The notes: a model not told the origin generated them from the sequence alone. Counted from the stretch's first letter, positions 53,379 through 63,147 are shown. The stretch: DNA of 64,000 bases from MM2 sp035460165 (GCA_035460165.1 DATHWW010000019.1:73411-137410), one strand, 5' to 3'. A program made the numbers and translations.

Positions 53379-53762
53379 TTAAGGCAAGGACTTTCCTGCC
53401 GGCGAGTCTTCCGTAGATGCGTGGAATTTCAGCAAGGCACTGACATTGGCAACCAAGGGAATCACGACTTCGTAATCCGCCGTGACCACGGTTTCTCCGG
53501 AACTGTTCCGGGTAATTTGAAGATCCTTAGGTTGAACGCTGTGGATATCGTCAATGCCTTGGGATCGATCAAACGCGCGCTGGATTTCGTTTTTTTCCAT
53601 ACTGGAAAGGTTACCTGCACTCGCCATCCGGTTGATGGCTTTTTTGACCGCGAAAAATTCCGCATACGCCGGGAATAGTTTCATCGTCAATAAAGCAACG
53701 ATAGCGATCATACCCACCGTGAACGTCAGGCTCCAGAAAGTAAAACCCTTTTGCTTGCGCAT
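53379..53762 (-). CDS. DUF4845 membrane protein
   Basis: This 127-residue protein has one N-terminal membrane segment (FTFWSLTFTVGMIAIVALLT) preceded by KQKG, a pilin-like start, and a small soluble domain. It matches DUF4845, almost always found between lepB and rnc in betaproteobacteria. No function is established. It lies 4 bp from rnc. Confidence 0.88.
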   Translation of the reverse strand: MRKQKGFTFWSLTFTVGMIAIVALLTMKLFPAYAEFFAVKKAINRMASAGNLSSMEKNEIQRAFDRSQGIDDIHSVQPKDLQITRNSSGETVVTADYEVVIPLVANVSALLKFHASTEDSPAGKSLP

Positions 53763-53773
53763 GGCATCTCCCC

Positions 53774-54520
53774 TTATTTAATGGTGTCGCCAATTCTGCC
53801 GAAATTATCGAAATTCCACCAGATCATGAACGCCTTGCCGACGATATTGTTTTCAGGCACAAAACCCCAGAAACGGCTGTCATTGCTGTTATCGCGATTA
53901 TCGCCCATGACGAAGTAATGGCCAGGCGGCACAATGACTTCGCCATCGATCACGGGAGCATCGTCCACCAACAGAATATCGTGCTTATGTGCGCCCAGCG
54001 TTTCCTTGTACAGCTTGGCAGCGATGCGGTTGAGGCCCGGAGCCACATATTCGTAATCACCGTCCAGCCCTACTTCAAGCGGTTGGCCATTGATCACAAG
54101 ATGCTTATCGCGATATTCAATGCGGTCGCCGGGAAGACCAACGACACGCTTGATGTAGTCCATCGAGGGGTCCTGCGGATAGCGGAACACCATGACTTCG
54201 CCGCGTTGCGGGTGATTCATTTCAAAGAAGGTATTGTTCAGGATCGGCACGCGCAAACCATAAGTATGCTTGTTGACCAGGATGAAGTCGCCCACCAGCA
54301 AGGTCGGCATCATGGATCCGGAAGGAATCTTGAACGGCTCGACCAGGAAGGAGCGAATCATGAAAACCGCGAGGATCACCGGGAAGAAGCTCTTGGAGTA
54401 TTCCACGACCCACGACTCGGCCTTGCCTTCGGCACGTACCTTGCGCAGATAGAAGATGTCCAACAGCCAGACGGCACCGGTAAGTACCAGGGCCGCGAGC
54501 ATGAACAGGGCGAACAGCAT
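53774..54520 (-). CDS. lepB: signal peptidase I
   Basis: The 248-residue inner-membrane protease has two N-terminal membrane segments, the catalytic Ser in PSGSMMPTLLVGDFILVNK and the catalytic Lys in DYIKRVVGLPGDRI, and family box FVMGDNRDNSNDSRFWGFVP. It cleaves signal peptides of exported proteins. It follows lepA by 2 bp. Confidence 0.97.
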   Translation of the reverse strand: MLFALFMLAALVLTGAVWLLDIFYLRKVRAEGKAESWVVEYSKSFFPVILAVFMIRSFLVEPFKIPSGSMMPTLLVGDFILVNKHTYGLRVPILNNTFFEMNHPQRGEVMVFRYPQDPSMDYIKRVVGLPGDRIEYRDKHLVINGQPLEVGLDGDYEYVAPGLNRIAAKLYKETLGAHKHDILLVDDAPVIDGEVIVPPGHYFVMGDNRDNSNDSRFWGFVPENNIVGKAFMIWWNFDNFGRIGDTIK

Positions 54521-54522
54521 GA

Positions 54523-56316
54523 TTATTTATCCTCCACACGCAGGATGGCGAGGAACGCCTCCTGCGGAATTTCAACGTTGCCCACTTGTTTCATGCGTTT
54601 TTTGCCTTCCTTCTGCTTTTCCAGCAGTTTCTTTTTCCGGGTGATGTCGCCGCCGTAACATTTTGCCAGCACATTCTTACGCATGGCTTTCACTGTTTCA
54701 CGTGCGATGATATTGGCGCCGATGGCTGCCTGGATCGCTACGTCGAACATCTGGCGCGGGATCAGCTCGCGCATCTTGGCAGCCAATTCGCGTCCGCGAT
54801 ACTGGCTGTTGCCCCGGTGCACGATCAGCGACAACGCATCCACCCGGTCACCGTTCACGAGAATATCCAGTTTCACCAGATCGGCAGTACGGAACTCGAG
54901 AAACTCGTAATCCATGGAGGCGTAGCCGCGCGAAGTCGATTTCAATTTGTCAAAGAAATCCAGCACCACTTCGTTCAGCGGCATTTCATAAGTCAGCATT
55001 ACCTGCCGCCCCATATACTGCATGTTGCGCTGTACGCCGCGCTTGTTGTTGCACAGTGTCATCACCGGTCCAACATATTCCTGCGGCATCAGGATAGTCG
55101 TTGTGATGATGGGCTCGCGGATTTCCTCGATGCGCGACGGTTCGGGCAGCTTGGAGGGGTTCTCCACCAGCACCACTTCGCCCGCCTTGGTAACGATCTC
55201 GTACACCACGGTTGGCGCGGTGGTGATGAGGTCCATGTCGTATTCGCGCTCCAGCCGTTCCTGCACGATCTCCATATGCAAGAGACCGAGGAATCCGCAG
55301 CGGAAGCCGAAGCCCAGTGCCTGCGACACTTCCGGCTCGAACTGCAGCGAGGCATCGTTCAGGCGCAGCTTTTCCAGCGCATCGCGCAGCGCTTCATACT
55401 GGTTGGATTCCACGGGATAGAGACCAGCAAACACCTGCGGCTTGATTTCCTTGAAACCCGGCAACGGCGCGGCGGCCTGCTTGTTTGCCAGAGTCACGGT
55501 ATCGCCAACCTTGGCATTGGCCAGCTCCTTGATGCCGGCGATGATGAAACCCACTTCACCGGCAGACAGGCTCTCGCGTTGACGTGACTTCGGGGTAAAT
55601 ACGCCGACCTGCTCGCACAGGTGTTCGGCACCGGTCGCCATCAGGCGAATCTTGTCCTTGGGCTTGATCGTGCCATCCACCACGCGTACCAACATGATCA
55701 CGCCGACGTAGTTATCGAACCAGGAATCGATGATAAGCGCCTTGAGCGGCGCAGCAGGATCGCCGACCGGCGGCGGAATCTTCGCAACAACAGAGTCGAG
55801 CACGTCTTCAACACCAACGCCGGTCTTGGCCGAGCAACGAACCGCGTCGGTCGCCTCTACCCCGATGATGTCTTCGATTTCCTGAATCACACGCTCGGGA
55901 TCGGCCGAAGGCAGGTCGATCTTGTTCAGCACCGGCACGACTTCGACGTTCTGTTCGATGGCGGTATAGCAGTTGGCGACGGATTGGGCTTCAACGCCTT
56001 GCGAAGCATCCACGACCAGCAGCGCCCCCTCACAGGCCGCAAGCGAGCGGCTGACCTCATACGAAAAGTCCACGTGCCCCGGGGTATCGATCAGGTTAAG
56101 CTGATAAACTTGCCCGTCACGCGCCTTGTAATTCAGCGCGGCGGTCTGCGCCTTGATGGTAATGCCACGTTCGCGCTCCAGGTCCATAGAGTCCAGCACC
56201 TGGGCCTCCATTTCCCGGTCGGACAAGCCGCCGCAGAGTTGGATGATACGGTCAGCCAGCGTGGATTTGCCGTGGTCAATGTGAGCGATGATCGAAAAAT
56301 TGCGGATGTTTTTCAT
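54523..56316 (-). CDS. lepA: elongation factor 4 (LepA)
   Basis: This 597-residue translational GTPase has G1 AHIDHGKSTLADRI, G3 DTPGHVDF and G4 NKID, EF-G-like domains III and V, and the LepA-specific C-terminal domain (ending RKKKLLEKQKEGKKRMKQVG). The ATG at 56316 has no clear Shine-Dalgarno; a 15-bp perfect hairpin ends eight bases upstream. Confidence 0.97.
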   Translation of the reverse strand: MKNIRNFSIIAHIDHGKSTLADRIIQLCGGLSDREMEAQVLDSMDLERERGITIKAQTAALNYKARDGQVYQLNLIDTPGHVDFSYEVSRSLAACEGALLVVDASQGVEAQSVANCYTAIEQNVEVVPVLNKIDLPSADPERVIQEIEDIIGVEATDAVRCSAKTGVGVEDVLDSVVAKIPPPVGDPAAPLKALIIDSWFDNYVGVIMLVRVVDGTIKPKDKIRLMATGAEHLCEQVGVFTPKSRQRESLSAGEVGFIIAGIKELANAKVGDTVTLANKQAAAPLPGFKEIKPQVFAGLYPVESNQYEALRDALEKLRLNDASLQFEPEVSQALGFGFRCGFLGLLHMEIVQERLEREYDMDLITTAPTVVYEIVTKAGEVVLVENPSKLPEPSRIEEIREPIITTTILMPQEYVGPVMTLCNNKRGVQRNMQYMGRQVMLTYEMPLNEVVLDFFDKLKSTSRGYASMDYEFLEFRTADLVKLDILVNGDRVDALSLIVHRGNSQYRGRELAAKMRELIPRQMFDVAIQAAIGANIIARETVKAMRKNVLAKCYGGDITRKKKLLEKQKEGKKRMKQVGNVEIPQEAFLAILRVEDK

Positions 56317-56324
56317 TTTCAGGT

Positions 56325-56359
56325 AGCAAGAAGGGCGCCGAAAAGGCGCCCTTCTTGCT
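56325..56359 (-). other. 15-bp perfect hairpin directly upstream of lepA
   Basis: AGCAAGAAGGGCGCC (56325-56339) and its exact complement (56345-56359) enclose a 5-base loop. It lies in the degP-lepA gap, eight bases before the lepA start codon and 59 bp after degP. No U-run follows in the direction of transcription, so it is not a typical terminator. It could reduce readthrough into lepA or control its translation. Confidence 0.75.
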
Positions 56360-56418
56360 TAACAGGCTGTTCGAGCGCGGATTTTACCGCAAAGCACCGG
56401 AATCCGCACCCGAAGAGA

Positions 56419-57822
56419 CTACTTTCCGTTCACTTTTACCGGAATGTACAAGGTACTGTCGCCTCGCAGTACAAGCAATGCAACCGTCTTTCCCGATTGC
56501 GCCCCGCCAACCAGCTTGTTGAACTGCTCCAGGCTTTGAACCTCATTGTTGTTCACCGCCAGAATAACATCGCCGCGACGAATGCCGGCCTGGCCGGCCG
56601 TACCTTCAGCGCCGATCACCAGCAAGCCGCTCTTGCCATTCAGTTTCTTCTTCTGCTGCGGCGTCAGCTCACGCAGCGTTAAACCAATCTTGTTCGGCTC
56701 GGCTTTGGCAGGCCCCTTTGCCGGACGAGCTTCCTCTTTGTCGTCAGAGGGCATTTCACCCACCGTCAGAGAAATGTTGCGACCACCCCCTTTGCGCAGA
56801 ATCTCCACATTCACTTCCTTGCCGGGCTTGGTGCCAGCGACAACGCGCGGCAGATCGGATGACGTGTTGATGGGCTTATTATCGAACTTAAGAATGACGT
56901 CACCTGCCAGCAGCCCCGATTTTTCAGCAGGACTGCCCTTTTCGACGCCCGCAATCAGCGCACCATTGGTATTTTTCATGCCAAAGGAATCGGCCAACTC
57001 TCGGGTAATTTCCTGGATATTGATGCCCAGCCAGCCGCGCGTTACCCTGCCGCTGGACTTCAACTGATTCTGCACCTCCATCGCGACATCGATAGGAATC
57101 GCGAAAGACAGGCCCATGTAACCGCCGCTGCGACTGAAAATCTGAGAATTGATGCCGACGACCTCACCCTTCAGATTGAAAAGCGGACCACCCGAATTGC
57201 CGGGATTGATGGCAACATCGGTCTGGATGAACGGCACGTAGTTTTCCTGCGGCAGCGCGCGCCCCTTGGCGCTTACGATACCCGCAGTCACTGTGTTTTC
57301 GAGGCCGAACGGTGAGCCGATGGCCACTACCCACTCGCCTACTCTGAGTTGTCCGGGGTCGCCAAAGACGACACGCGGCAAATTGGCGGCCTCGATCTTG
57401 ACCAGGGCAACATCGGTACGGCGGTCGATACCGATGATCTTGGCCTTGAACTCGCGCTTGTCCGTCAGCTTGACGAGCACTTCATCGGCTTCATTGACGA
57501 CGTGTGCATTGGTCAGGATGTAACCGTCGGCACTAATGATGAACCCCGAGCCCAGGGACTGCGTCTTGTAGTCCTGGCCAGGGCCGCCCCCGCCCGGCGG
57601 GGCGAAGCGGCGGAAAAACTCATAAAACGGATCATCTTCCGGCACGTTGGGGAAGGGCATGACTCCCTGTCCTTCAGCATGTATGGTCTGGGTTGTGCTG
57701 ATATTCACTACCGCCGGGCCCTGCTTTTCGTAGAGCTCGGTAAAGTCAGGCAACTCCTTCGCAAAGGAAGGCATTGCAAAAGCAAAAATAAAAATCGATG
57801 CAGCAAAGGCTTTTTTAATCAT
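56419..57822 (-). CDS. mucD: periplasmic Do-family serine protease (DegP/MucD)
   Basis: The 467-residue exported protease (signal ends PSFA-KE) has a trypsin-like domain with His in LTNAHVVNEADE, Asp in RRTDVALVKI and Ser in NPGNSGGPLF, followed by two PDZ domains (about 265-355 and 375-467). It degrades misfolded envelope proteins. Placement after rpoE-rseA-rseB-rseC is the mucD arrangement. Its start overlaps rseC by 8 bp behind AGAGG. Confidence 0.95.
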   Translation of the reverse strand: MIKKAFAASIFIFAFAMPSFAKELPDFTELYEKQGPAVVNISTTQTIHAEGQGVMPFPNVPEDDPFYEFFRRFAPPGGGGPGQDYKTQSLGSGFIISADGYILTNAHVVNEADEVLVKLTDKREFKAKIIGIDRRTDVALVKIEAANLPRVVFGDPGQLRVGEWVVAIGSPFGLENTVTAGIVSAKGRALPQENYVPFIQTDVAINPGNSGGPLFNLKGEVVGINSQIFSRSGGYMGLSFAIPIDVAMEVQNQLKSSGRVTRGWLGINIQEITRELADSFGMKNTNGALIAGVEKGSPAEKSGLLAGDVILKFDNKPINTSSDLPRVVAGTKPGKEVNVEILRKGGGRNISLTVGEMPSDDKEEARPAKGPAKAEPNKIGLTLRELTPQQKKKLNGKSGLLVIGAEGTAGQAGIRRGDVILAVNNNEVQSLEQFNKLVGGAQSGKTVALLVLRGDSTLYIPVKVNGK

Positions 57823-58300
57823 TCAAATTACCTCTTTTACAAATTTTTCCATTGAGGCCGGGTATGGACTGCCGCAAGACAATCGGCCGGTAACTGCCGC
57901 TCGTCCGCCGCGCGGCATGACCGCGCAGCCAGAGCAAGCCTAGCGCCAACCCCAACCCGGCACCGCTTAATGCATAGGCATCCGCATTGGCTGGGGCAGC
58001 GGCAAAGGAACCACCCAATCCAGCACCGATAAGCAGTGAAATTAAAGGAACACCGTAAGCGGCCAGGGAACTGGCCAGCAACGCCTTCTCATCGATACCG
58101 ACAACTACGCTGTCGCCGGCTTGGGCGTTAATTTGATTTTCTGCCCGGACAACCGAATTGCGATGCCCCAGCAGCCTCCCCCAGATCGATACGCCACAGC
58201 CGCGCGTCTGGCCGCAAAGGCCGCAGGGCTTGCTGCGCACGATTTCCAGTAAAGCCATGTCCCGATCGACATCGACGACAATAGCTTGCTCTTCAATCAT
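57815..58300 (-). CDS. rseC: RseC/MucC-family sigma-E regulatory protein
   Basis: The 161-residue membrane protein starts with a small domain containing clustered cysteines (KPCGLCGQTRGCGVSIWGRL) and has two membrane segments (about 78-100 and 108-128). It matches RseC, linked to redox control of SoxR and to the sigma-E circuit in other bacteria. It lies between rseB and mucD. Confidence 0.9.
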   Translation of the reverse strand: MIEEQAIVVDVDRDMALLEIVRSKPCGLCGQTRGCGVSIWGRLLGHRNSVVRAENQINAQAGDSVVVGIDEKALLASSLAAYGVPLISLLIGAGLGGSFAAAPANADAYALSGAGLGLALGLLWLRGHAARRTSGSYRPIVLRQSIPGLNGKICKRGNLND

Positions 58301-58315
58301 GACTAATTAACCAGT

Positions 58316-59287
58316 TTATTTTTTAAAACTGACTGCGTTTGCAATCTGCCTGACCGTGGCTTCGGGCACTTCACCTACCACGATGATTTGATACCCGTCC
58401 AGGGCATTGGCGTAAACATTCGTGCCCCCTTGGGCAAGGAGGCCCAGTTTGGGCTTGGCATTTTTTTCGAGCGTTTCGATAAACAACGAGACCGAAGCCA
58501 GACCATCTGAAAACACCAGATGATGGACAGGAAATGATTTGCCGGGAACCTTGCGCCTTACCTGCTCAACCTTGCGGAAACCGGGAGGCAATTGAGCCAC
58601 CACCCAACCCTCACCTTCCAGCAAGGCGGGCGTCACTGTTTCCTCAGGTTGCATCTCATATGTTTTGCCAGGCGACACTTCCGGACGGAACCAGTCCATA
58701 TCCTGCGTATTCATCAATGAAAGCTGGCTAAAAGCCACCTGCTCGATCATTTCATTGTGTTCGTTCAGCATGACCGACTTGAGCAGAAGACCGAATTCAC
58801 GATCCACCGAAAATTTATAGCCGTAACGATAGGGATCACGGGGCTCAAGGGAAATGATGATGCTGTCGCGGCCCCCGACACGCTCGTGCCCGACCTTGCG
58901 AACCTGATAACTTGCATTAAGGCTTTCCGGCAATCCAGGGAGCAGTGCGGGGAAGGAATTCTGAATACGCCTTCTTTCGATAATGACCTTTTCGTTGCGA
59001 GGATTGTAGATCACGACATCATTGCCTTGACGAAACACCTCACGCGGCTGCCCATCCAAGGAAACGAGGCGGGCATATTCACCTTGGGCGTAATTCATGT
59101 GGATGATCTCCATCGAACTGACATTACGGCCCGACTGGTAAACGAAAATACCCTTGTAATTCAGTTTGTGCGCGGCCTGGCCTGCTTTTTCAAGGACAAC
59201 CCAAAGATCATCTTCCGATGCAGCTAATGCCGATAATGGTAAAAGTAGCAATAAGACAAGGACATGTCGCACAACCTGGCGCAGCAT
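58316..59287 (-). CDS. rseB: sigma-E regulatory protein RseB/MucB
   Basis: This 323-residue periplasmic protein has a signal peptide ending SALAA and the MucB/RseB fold (LNYKGIFVYQSGRNVSSMEI, MQPEETVTPALLEGEGWVVA). It binds RseA and mislocalised lipids or lipopolysaccharide and delays RseA cleavage. Its start codon overlaps the rseA stop by 1 bp. Confidence 0.94.
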   Translation of the reverse strand: MLRQVVRHVLVLLLLLPLSALAASEDDLWVVLEKAGQAAHKLNYKGIFVYQSGRNVSSMEIIHMNYAQGEYARLVSLDGQPREVFRQGNDVVIYNPRNEKVIIERRRIQNSFPALLPGLPESLNASYQVRKVGHERVGGRDSIIISLEPRDPYRYGYKFSVDREFGLLLKSVMLNEHNEMIEQVAFSQLSLMNTQDMDWFRPEVSPGKTYEMQPEETVTPALLEGEGWVVAQLPPGFRKVEQVRRKVPGKSFPVHHLVFSDGLASVSLFIETLEKNAKPKLGLLAQGGTNVYANALDGYQIIVVGEVPEATVRQIANAVSFKK

Positions 59288-59766
59288 TAGTTACCATTCT
59301 CCGAGTAAGTCACCGGACGCACATAATAGGAAGTCTGCATTCCACTTTCGGGAGCAAGCTCTTGATGAGCAAGCAGATAAGAGTTCATGGATTCGGGAGA
59401 GACATTGCCCTGCGCCACGGAAGTGGCCGGCAAATCCTGCGTGGGAGCTTGCGCCTGCTGTTGCAACACCATCCATCCTACAAACATGACCGCAGCGACC
59501 GAAGCAGCCAGCGACATCAGGTGTGTGCGCTTCACTGCCAACTTGCGTTTCGGGGCAAGGACCGTAGGTTCGGATTCGATGCGCTGCATCACGCGCTGAT
59601 GAAAGTCGGGGCTTAATTCAAGATTGCCGCGCATCGCATCGCCAATAAGATGGTATGTCGACCAACACTCATAAAACTCGCCATCTTTTTTCATTGCCTC
59701 GAACAAATGGTCCGAGGCATCTACATCAAACTCATCATCCATCAAGGCTGATATCTGGTCTTTCAT
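59287..59766 (-). CDS. rseA: anti-sigma-E factor RseA/MucA
   Basis: The 159-residue protein starts MKDQISALMDDEFDVDASDH, an N-terminal domain that binds sigma-E. A single membrane helix (about 84-102, MSLAASVAAVMFVGWMVLQQ) leads to a periplasmic tail, where RseB binds and DegS would cut. The ATG at 59766 overlaps the rpoE stop as TAATG with AGGAGA upstream, so translation is coupled. Confidence 0.93.
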   Translation of the reverse strand: MKDQISALMDDEFDVDASDHLFEAMKKDGEFYECWSTYHLIGDAMRGNLELSPDFHQRVMQRIESEPTVLAPKRKLAVKRTHLMSLAASVAAVMFVGWMVLQQQAQAPTQDLPATSVAQGNVSPESMNSYLLAHQELAPESGMQTSYYVRPVTYSENGN

Positions 59767-60365
59767 TACCATCTCCTGTTTTCGGGGGTATCCAGCAAAG
59801 GCCGCAGTTTCTCGGCAATCGTTTCGCGCGCACGGAAGATACGGGACCGGACGGTACCGATAGGACACCCCATCAAAGTCGCGATCTCTTCATAACTCAA
59901 TCCTTCGATTTCGCGTAATGTAATAGCGGTACGCAATTCCTCGGGCAATGCCGCTACCGTATCGTTGACGGTTTGGGCAATCTGTTTGGTCATGAGTTCC
60001 GTTTCGGGGGTATCTATCGTGCGTAAATCCTGACCATCCTCGAAATTTTCCGCATCTTCCACTTCGATCTCGGTGCTCACCTGTGGCCGTCGGCCCATTG
60101 CCACCAGATAATTCTTGGCAGTATTGATGCCGATACGATACAGCCAGGTGTAAAAAGCACTGTCTCCACGGAAGTTCGGCAATGCGCGATAAGCCTTGAT
60201 AAAAGCCTCCTGCACTACATCCTCGACTTCCGCCTGATCTCGTATCATGCGCGACAGCAACCGCCCCAGCTTGCGCTGGTACTTCTGCACCAGCAAGTCG
60301 AAGGCAGCCTTGTCCCCGCGTTGAGCACGCTCAACCAATTCCTGATCTAGTTCACGCTCGCCCAT
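59766..60365 (-). CDS. rpoE: RNA polymerase sigma factor RpoE (sigma-E/AlgU)
   Basis: This 199-residue ECF sigma factor has region 2 (DQAEVEDVVQEAFIKAYRAL, FYTWLYRIGINTAKNYLV) and region 4 (LREIEGLSYEEIATLMGCPI, GTVRSRIFRARETIAEKL). It controls the envelope stress response and is the first gene of the run leading to lepA and beyond. It is divergent from nadB across 155 bp. I could not pick out a clear sigma-E autopromoter there. Confidence 0.97.
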   Translation of the reverse strand: MGERELDQELVERAQRGDKAAFDLLVQKYQRKLGRLLSRMIRDQAEVEDVVQEAFIKAYRALPNFRGDSAFYTWLYRIGINTAKNYLVAMGRRPQVSTEIEVEDAENFEDGQDLRTIDTPETELMTKQIAQTVNDTVAALPEELRTAITLREIEGLSYEEIATLMGCPIGTVRSRIFRARETIAEKLRPLLDTPENRRW

Positions 60366-60520
60366 GCGGGCGTTCTCCCTGAATTATTATCGATGAGCAT
60401 GTATTTCCTAATGACTGGAGCCGCTCATCAGTATACCGCGCACGGCGATTTTGCCGTAACTCTATACGGGGGTTAGAGACAGCAGTACACTTCGGTTGGT
60501 TCATCTTCCAAGAAAAAATC

Positions 60521-62143
60521 GTGTTACGTTTCGATGTCCTGATTATCGGCAGCGGTCTGGCTGGCCTCACCCTGGCGCTGCAACTCGCTCCACACAAAAA
60601 AGTCTGCCTCGTCACAAAGCGCAATCTCAACGATAGTGCCAGCAGTTGGGCGCAAGGCGGAATCGCAGCCGTGCTGACCGACGAAGATTCGCTGGAGGCA
60701 CACATTCAAGATACTCTGATTGCTGGCGCAGGGCTATGTGACCCCGAAGTCACTCGCTATGTAGTCACGCACGGCCGCGAAACCGTGGAGTGGCTGATCG
60801 AGCAAGGCGTACCTTTTACGCGCGAGGAAGACGACAGCGGCTACCATCTGACACGCGAAGGCGGGCACAGCAAGCGCCGCATCATTCATGCTGCCGACGC
60901 CACCGGCCATGCCGTGCAGGAAACGCTTGCAGCCAAGGTACGCGCCCATCCCGGCATCACCGTACTTGAAAACCATATCGCGGTAGACCTGATCACCGCA
61001 CGCAAGCTGGGCAAACGCAAGGATCGCTGCCTGGGCGCCTATGTGCTGGACAAAGCCAGCGGCAAGGTCATCACTCTCTCGGCGCAGCATACCGCTCTCG
61101 CCACAGGTGGAGCAGGCAAGGCTTATCTCTACACCACCAATCCGGACGTTGCGACCGGCGAGGGCGTGGCAATGGCATGGCGCGCGGGATGCCGCGTGGC
61201 CAACATGGAATTCATCCAGTTCCACCCTACTTGCCTCTATCATCCGCAGGCAAAATCCTTCCTTATTACCGAAGCCGTACGCGGTGAAGGCGGCTTGCTC
61301 AAACTGCCGGACGGCACGCGTTTCATGCCCGCACATGACGAGCGCGAAGAACTCGCGCCCCGTGACGTTGTAGCGCGAGCAATCGACTTCGAGATGAAAA
61401 AACGCGGCCTCGATTGCGTTTACCTGGATATCTCCCATCGCCCGGCAGACTTCATTCTGTCGCATTTCCCGACCATTTATCGCCGCTGCATGGAGCTTGG
61501 CATCGATATCACCAAGCAGCCGATTCCGGTGGTTCCTGCCGTGCATTTCAGTTGTGGCGGCGTGCTGGCCGACGAGGCCGCGCTGACGGATATTCCCAAC
61601 CTCTACGCCATCGGCGAAACCGCCTGCACCGGCCTGCATGGCGCCAATCGCCTGGCGAGCAACTCCCTGCTTGAATGCATGGTCTATGCCAATGCCGCCG
61701 CCAAAGACATTCTCTCCGGTCCGCCCGCAGAGCTCCTGCCCTTGCCGGATTGGGATGAAAGCCGAGTCACGGATGCCGACGAAGAAGTGGTCATCACGCA
61801 GAACTGGGACGAATTGCGCCGCTTCATGTGGAATTACGTCGGCATCGTCCGCACCGACAAGCGTCTGGAGCGCGCGATGCATCGCATCCATCTGCTGCGC
61901 GACGAAGTACACGAGTTTTATAGTAATTTCCGCGTCAACAACGACCTGATTGAGCTCCGGAATCTATTGCAGATCGCCGAATTGATCGTGAAATGCGCGA
62001 TGGAACGCAAGGAAAGCCGAGGACTGCACTACAGCAAGGATCATCCGGATATGTTGCCGGATGCGATCCCGACTGTCCTAACGCCGCTTAATTACTACAG
62101 CCTGCTGGATCATAAGCATGGCCAGAAGCATCACAAGCATTAA
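60521..62143 (+). CDS. nadB: L-aspartate oxidase
   Basis: The 540-residue flavoprotein makes iminoaspartate for NAD synthesis. It has an FAD motif (LIIGSGLAGLTLALQL), the ASSWAQGGIAAV segment, the substrate region MEFIQFHPTCLYHPQAKSFL, and the late NRLASNSLLECMVYANAAAK motif. The start is the GTG at 60521 (leader GAAAAAATC), which gives the family N-terminus LRFDVLIIGSG; the ribosome site is weak. nadA and nadC are not in the window. Confidence 0.95.
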   Translation: MLRFDVLIIGSGLAGLTLALQLAPHKKVCLVTKRNLNDSASSWAQGGIAAVLTDEDSLEAHIQDTLIAGAGLCDPEVTRYVVTHGRETVEWLIEQGVPFTREEDDSGYHLTREGGHSKRRIIHAADATGHAVQETLAAKVRAHPGITVLENHIAVDLITARKLGKRKDRCLGAYVLDKASGKVITLSAQHTALATGGAGKAYLYTTNPDVATGEGVAMAWRAGCRVANMEFIQFHPTCLYHPQAKSFLITEAVRGEGGLLKLPDGTRFMPAHDEREELAPRDVVARAIDFEMKKRGLDCVYLDISHRPADFILSHFPTIYRRCMELGIDITKQPIPVVPAVHFSCGGVLADEAALTDIPNLYAIGETACTGLHGANRLASNSLLECMVYANAAAKDILSGPPAELLPLPDWDESRVTDADEEVVITQNWDELRRFMWNYVGIVRTDKRLERAMHRIHLLRDEVHEFYSNFRVNNDLIELRNLLQIAELIVKCAMERKESRGLHYSKDHPDMLPDAIPTVLTPLNYYSLLDHKHGQKHHKH

Positions 62144-62210
62144 GAGTTATACAGCAGTACTCAACCCTAGCACTGGCTGATTGTGGGCGAAACAGAGAAC
62201 CTGCTACCAA

Positions 62211-62600
62211 TCAGATTTTCGGCATCGAAAAATTCAGCTCAACGCCATTACCGGCGGGATCGCGAAAGAAAATCTGCTTGGTGCCGGTTTGGTCGATAAA
62301 GCGTTCACCAAACTCGATTCGCCGATCGACAAGAATCTCCTCCATTCCCCCCGGATCGGTGCAAGTGAAGGCGACATGATCGAATGTGGTAGCCACATGC
62401 GTGGCGCGCATTTCTCCCGGTGCCGTCTCGCTCAAATGCAAGACATCATGGCCGCCCGCATATAGCCAGTAACCGAAACTCCTGAACGCAGGCCGCTCGC
62501 CCATCGTCAGCCCGAGAACATCGCAGTAGAAATCCTTGAGTTCATCCAGCAATGCACGAGGCGCGCGCAAGTTGTAATGATTGAATCCGGTAGCAGGCAA
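62211..62600 (-). CDS. VOC (glyoxalase-fold) family protein
   Basis: This 129-residue vicinal-oxygen-chelate domain protein has HYNLRAPRALLDELKDFYCD, FDHVAFTCTDPGGMEEILVD and FFRDPAGNGVELNFS. The His and Glu positions that bind metal in this family are present. Specific substrate is not evident. It is a single gene convergent with nadB. Confidence 0.85.
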   Translation of the reverse strand: MPATGFNHYNLRAPRALLDELKDFYCDVLGLTMGERPAFRSFGYWLYAGGHDVLHLSETAPGEMRATHVATTFDHVAFTCTDPGGMEEILVDRRIEFGERFIDQTGTKQIFFRDPAGNGVELNFSMPKI

Positions 62601-62747
62601 AGCGACGCTTCCAAGAGAATGATTAGTCGGAAAATTCTATGCCCGGCACGCCGCGCCCGCAAGCTCACAGGCTGGAAGTCTGCTCGCATCAGGAATAACA
62701 TACACTTCCGTTTCGGATTTTCTTTTGCAAACAGAAAGGATACCAGC

Positions 62748-63023
62748 ATGAGTAAAATCACTGTGGAACACAATCCGGATACCTCTCGCCTCAGTACGCT
62801 TGGGGTCTCGTCGTGGCCGACCTGGTCAAAAGAAGTATCAACTTTTCCTTGGACTTATAGCGAGCAGGAAGTCGCATATGTCCTCGAGGGCGAGGTCGTG
62901 GTCACTCCCCAGGGCGGAGAACCGGTGAAATTCGGCAAGGGCGATCTGGTGACTTTTCCAGCCGGCATGTCCTGCACCTGGGATGTCAGGCAACCCTTGC
63001 GCAAGCATTACCAGTTCGGATAG
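62748..63023 (+). CDS. small cupin-domain protein
   Basis: The 91-residue single-cupin protein has WTYSEQEVAYVLEGEVVVTP and then FGKGDLVTFPAGMSCTWDVR. The Trp-rich start matches the DUF861/EutQ-like cupin group often labelled as ethanolamine utilisation or sugar-responsive proteins. AGAAAGGA precedes the ATG. Function unknown. It is divergent from the VOC gene and followed by a terminator. Confidence 0.85.
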   Translation: MSKITVEHNPDTSRLSTLGVSSWPTWSKEVSTFPWTYSEQEVAYVLEGEVVVTPQGGEPVKFGKGDLVTFPAGMSCTWDVRQPLRKHYQFG

Positions 63024-63033
63024 CCAAAAATGA

Positions 63034-63060
63034 AAAAGCCGGGAAAAATTCCCGGCTTTT
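63034..63060. terminator. bidirectional terminator between cupin gene and tRNA-Pro
   Basis: AAAAGCCGGGAA and TTCCCGGCTTTT (12-bp stem, 3-base loop) have A- and T-runs on both sides. It serves the cupin gene on the plus strand and the tRNA on the minus strand. Confidence 0.93.
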
Positions 63061-63069
63061 AAATCTCGA

Positions 63070-63147
<78 letters not shown>

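Noticed and set aside
60366..60520. Sigma-E autoregulated promoter before rpoE
   Set aside because: No convincing GGAACTT-type -35 with matching -10 was found; only a TATACT-like word without a good partner.
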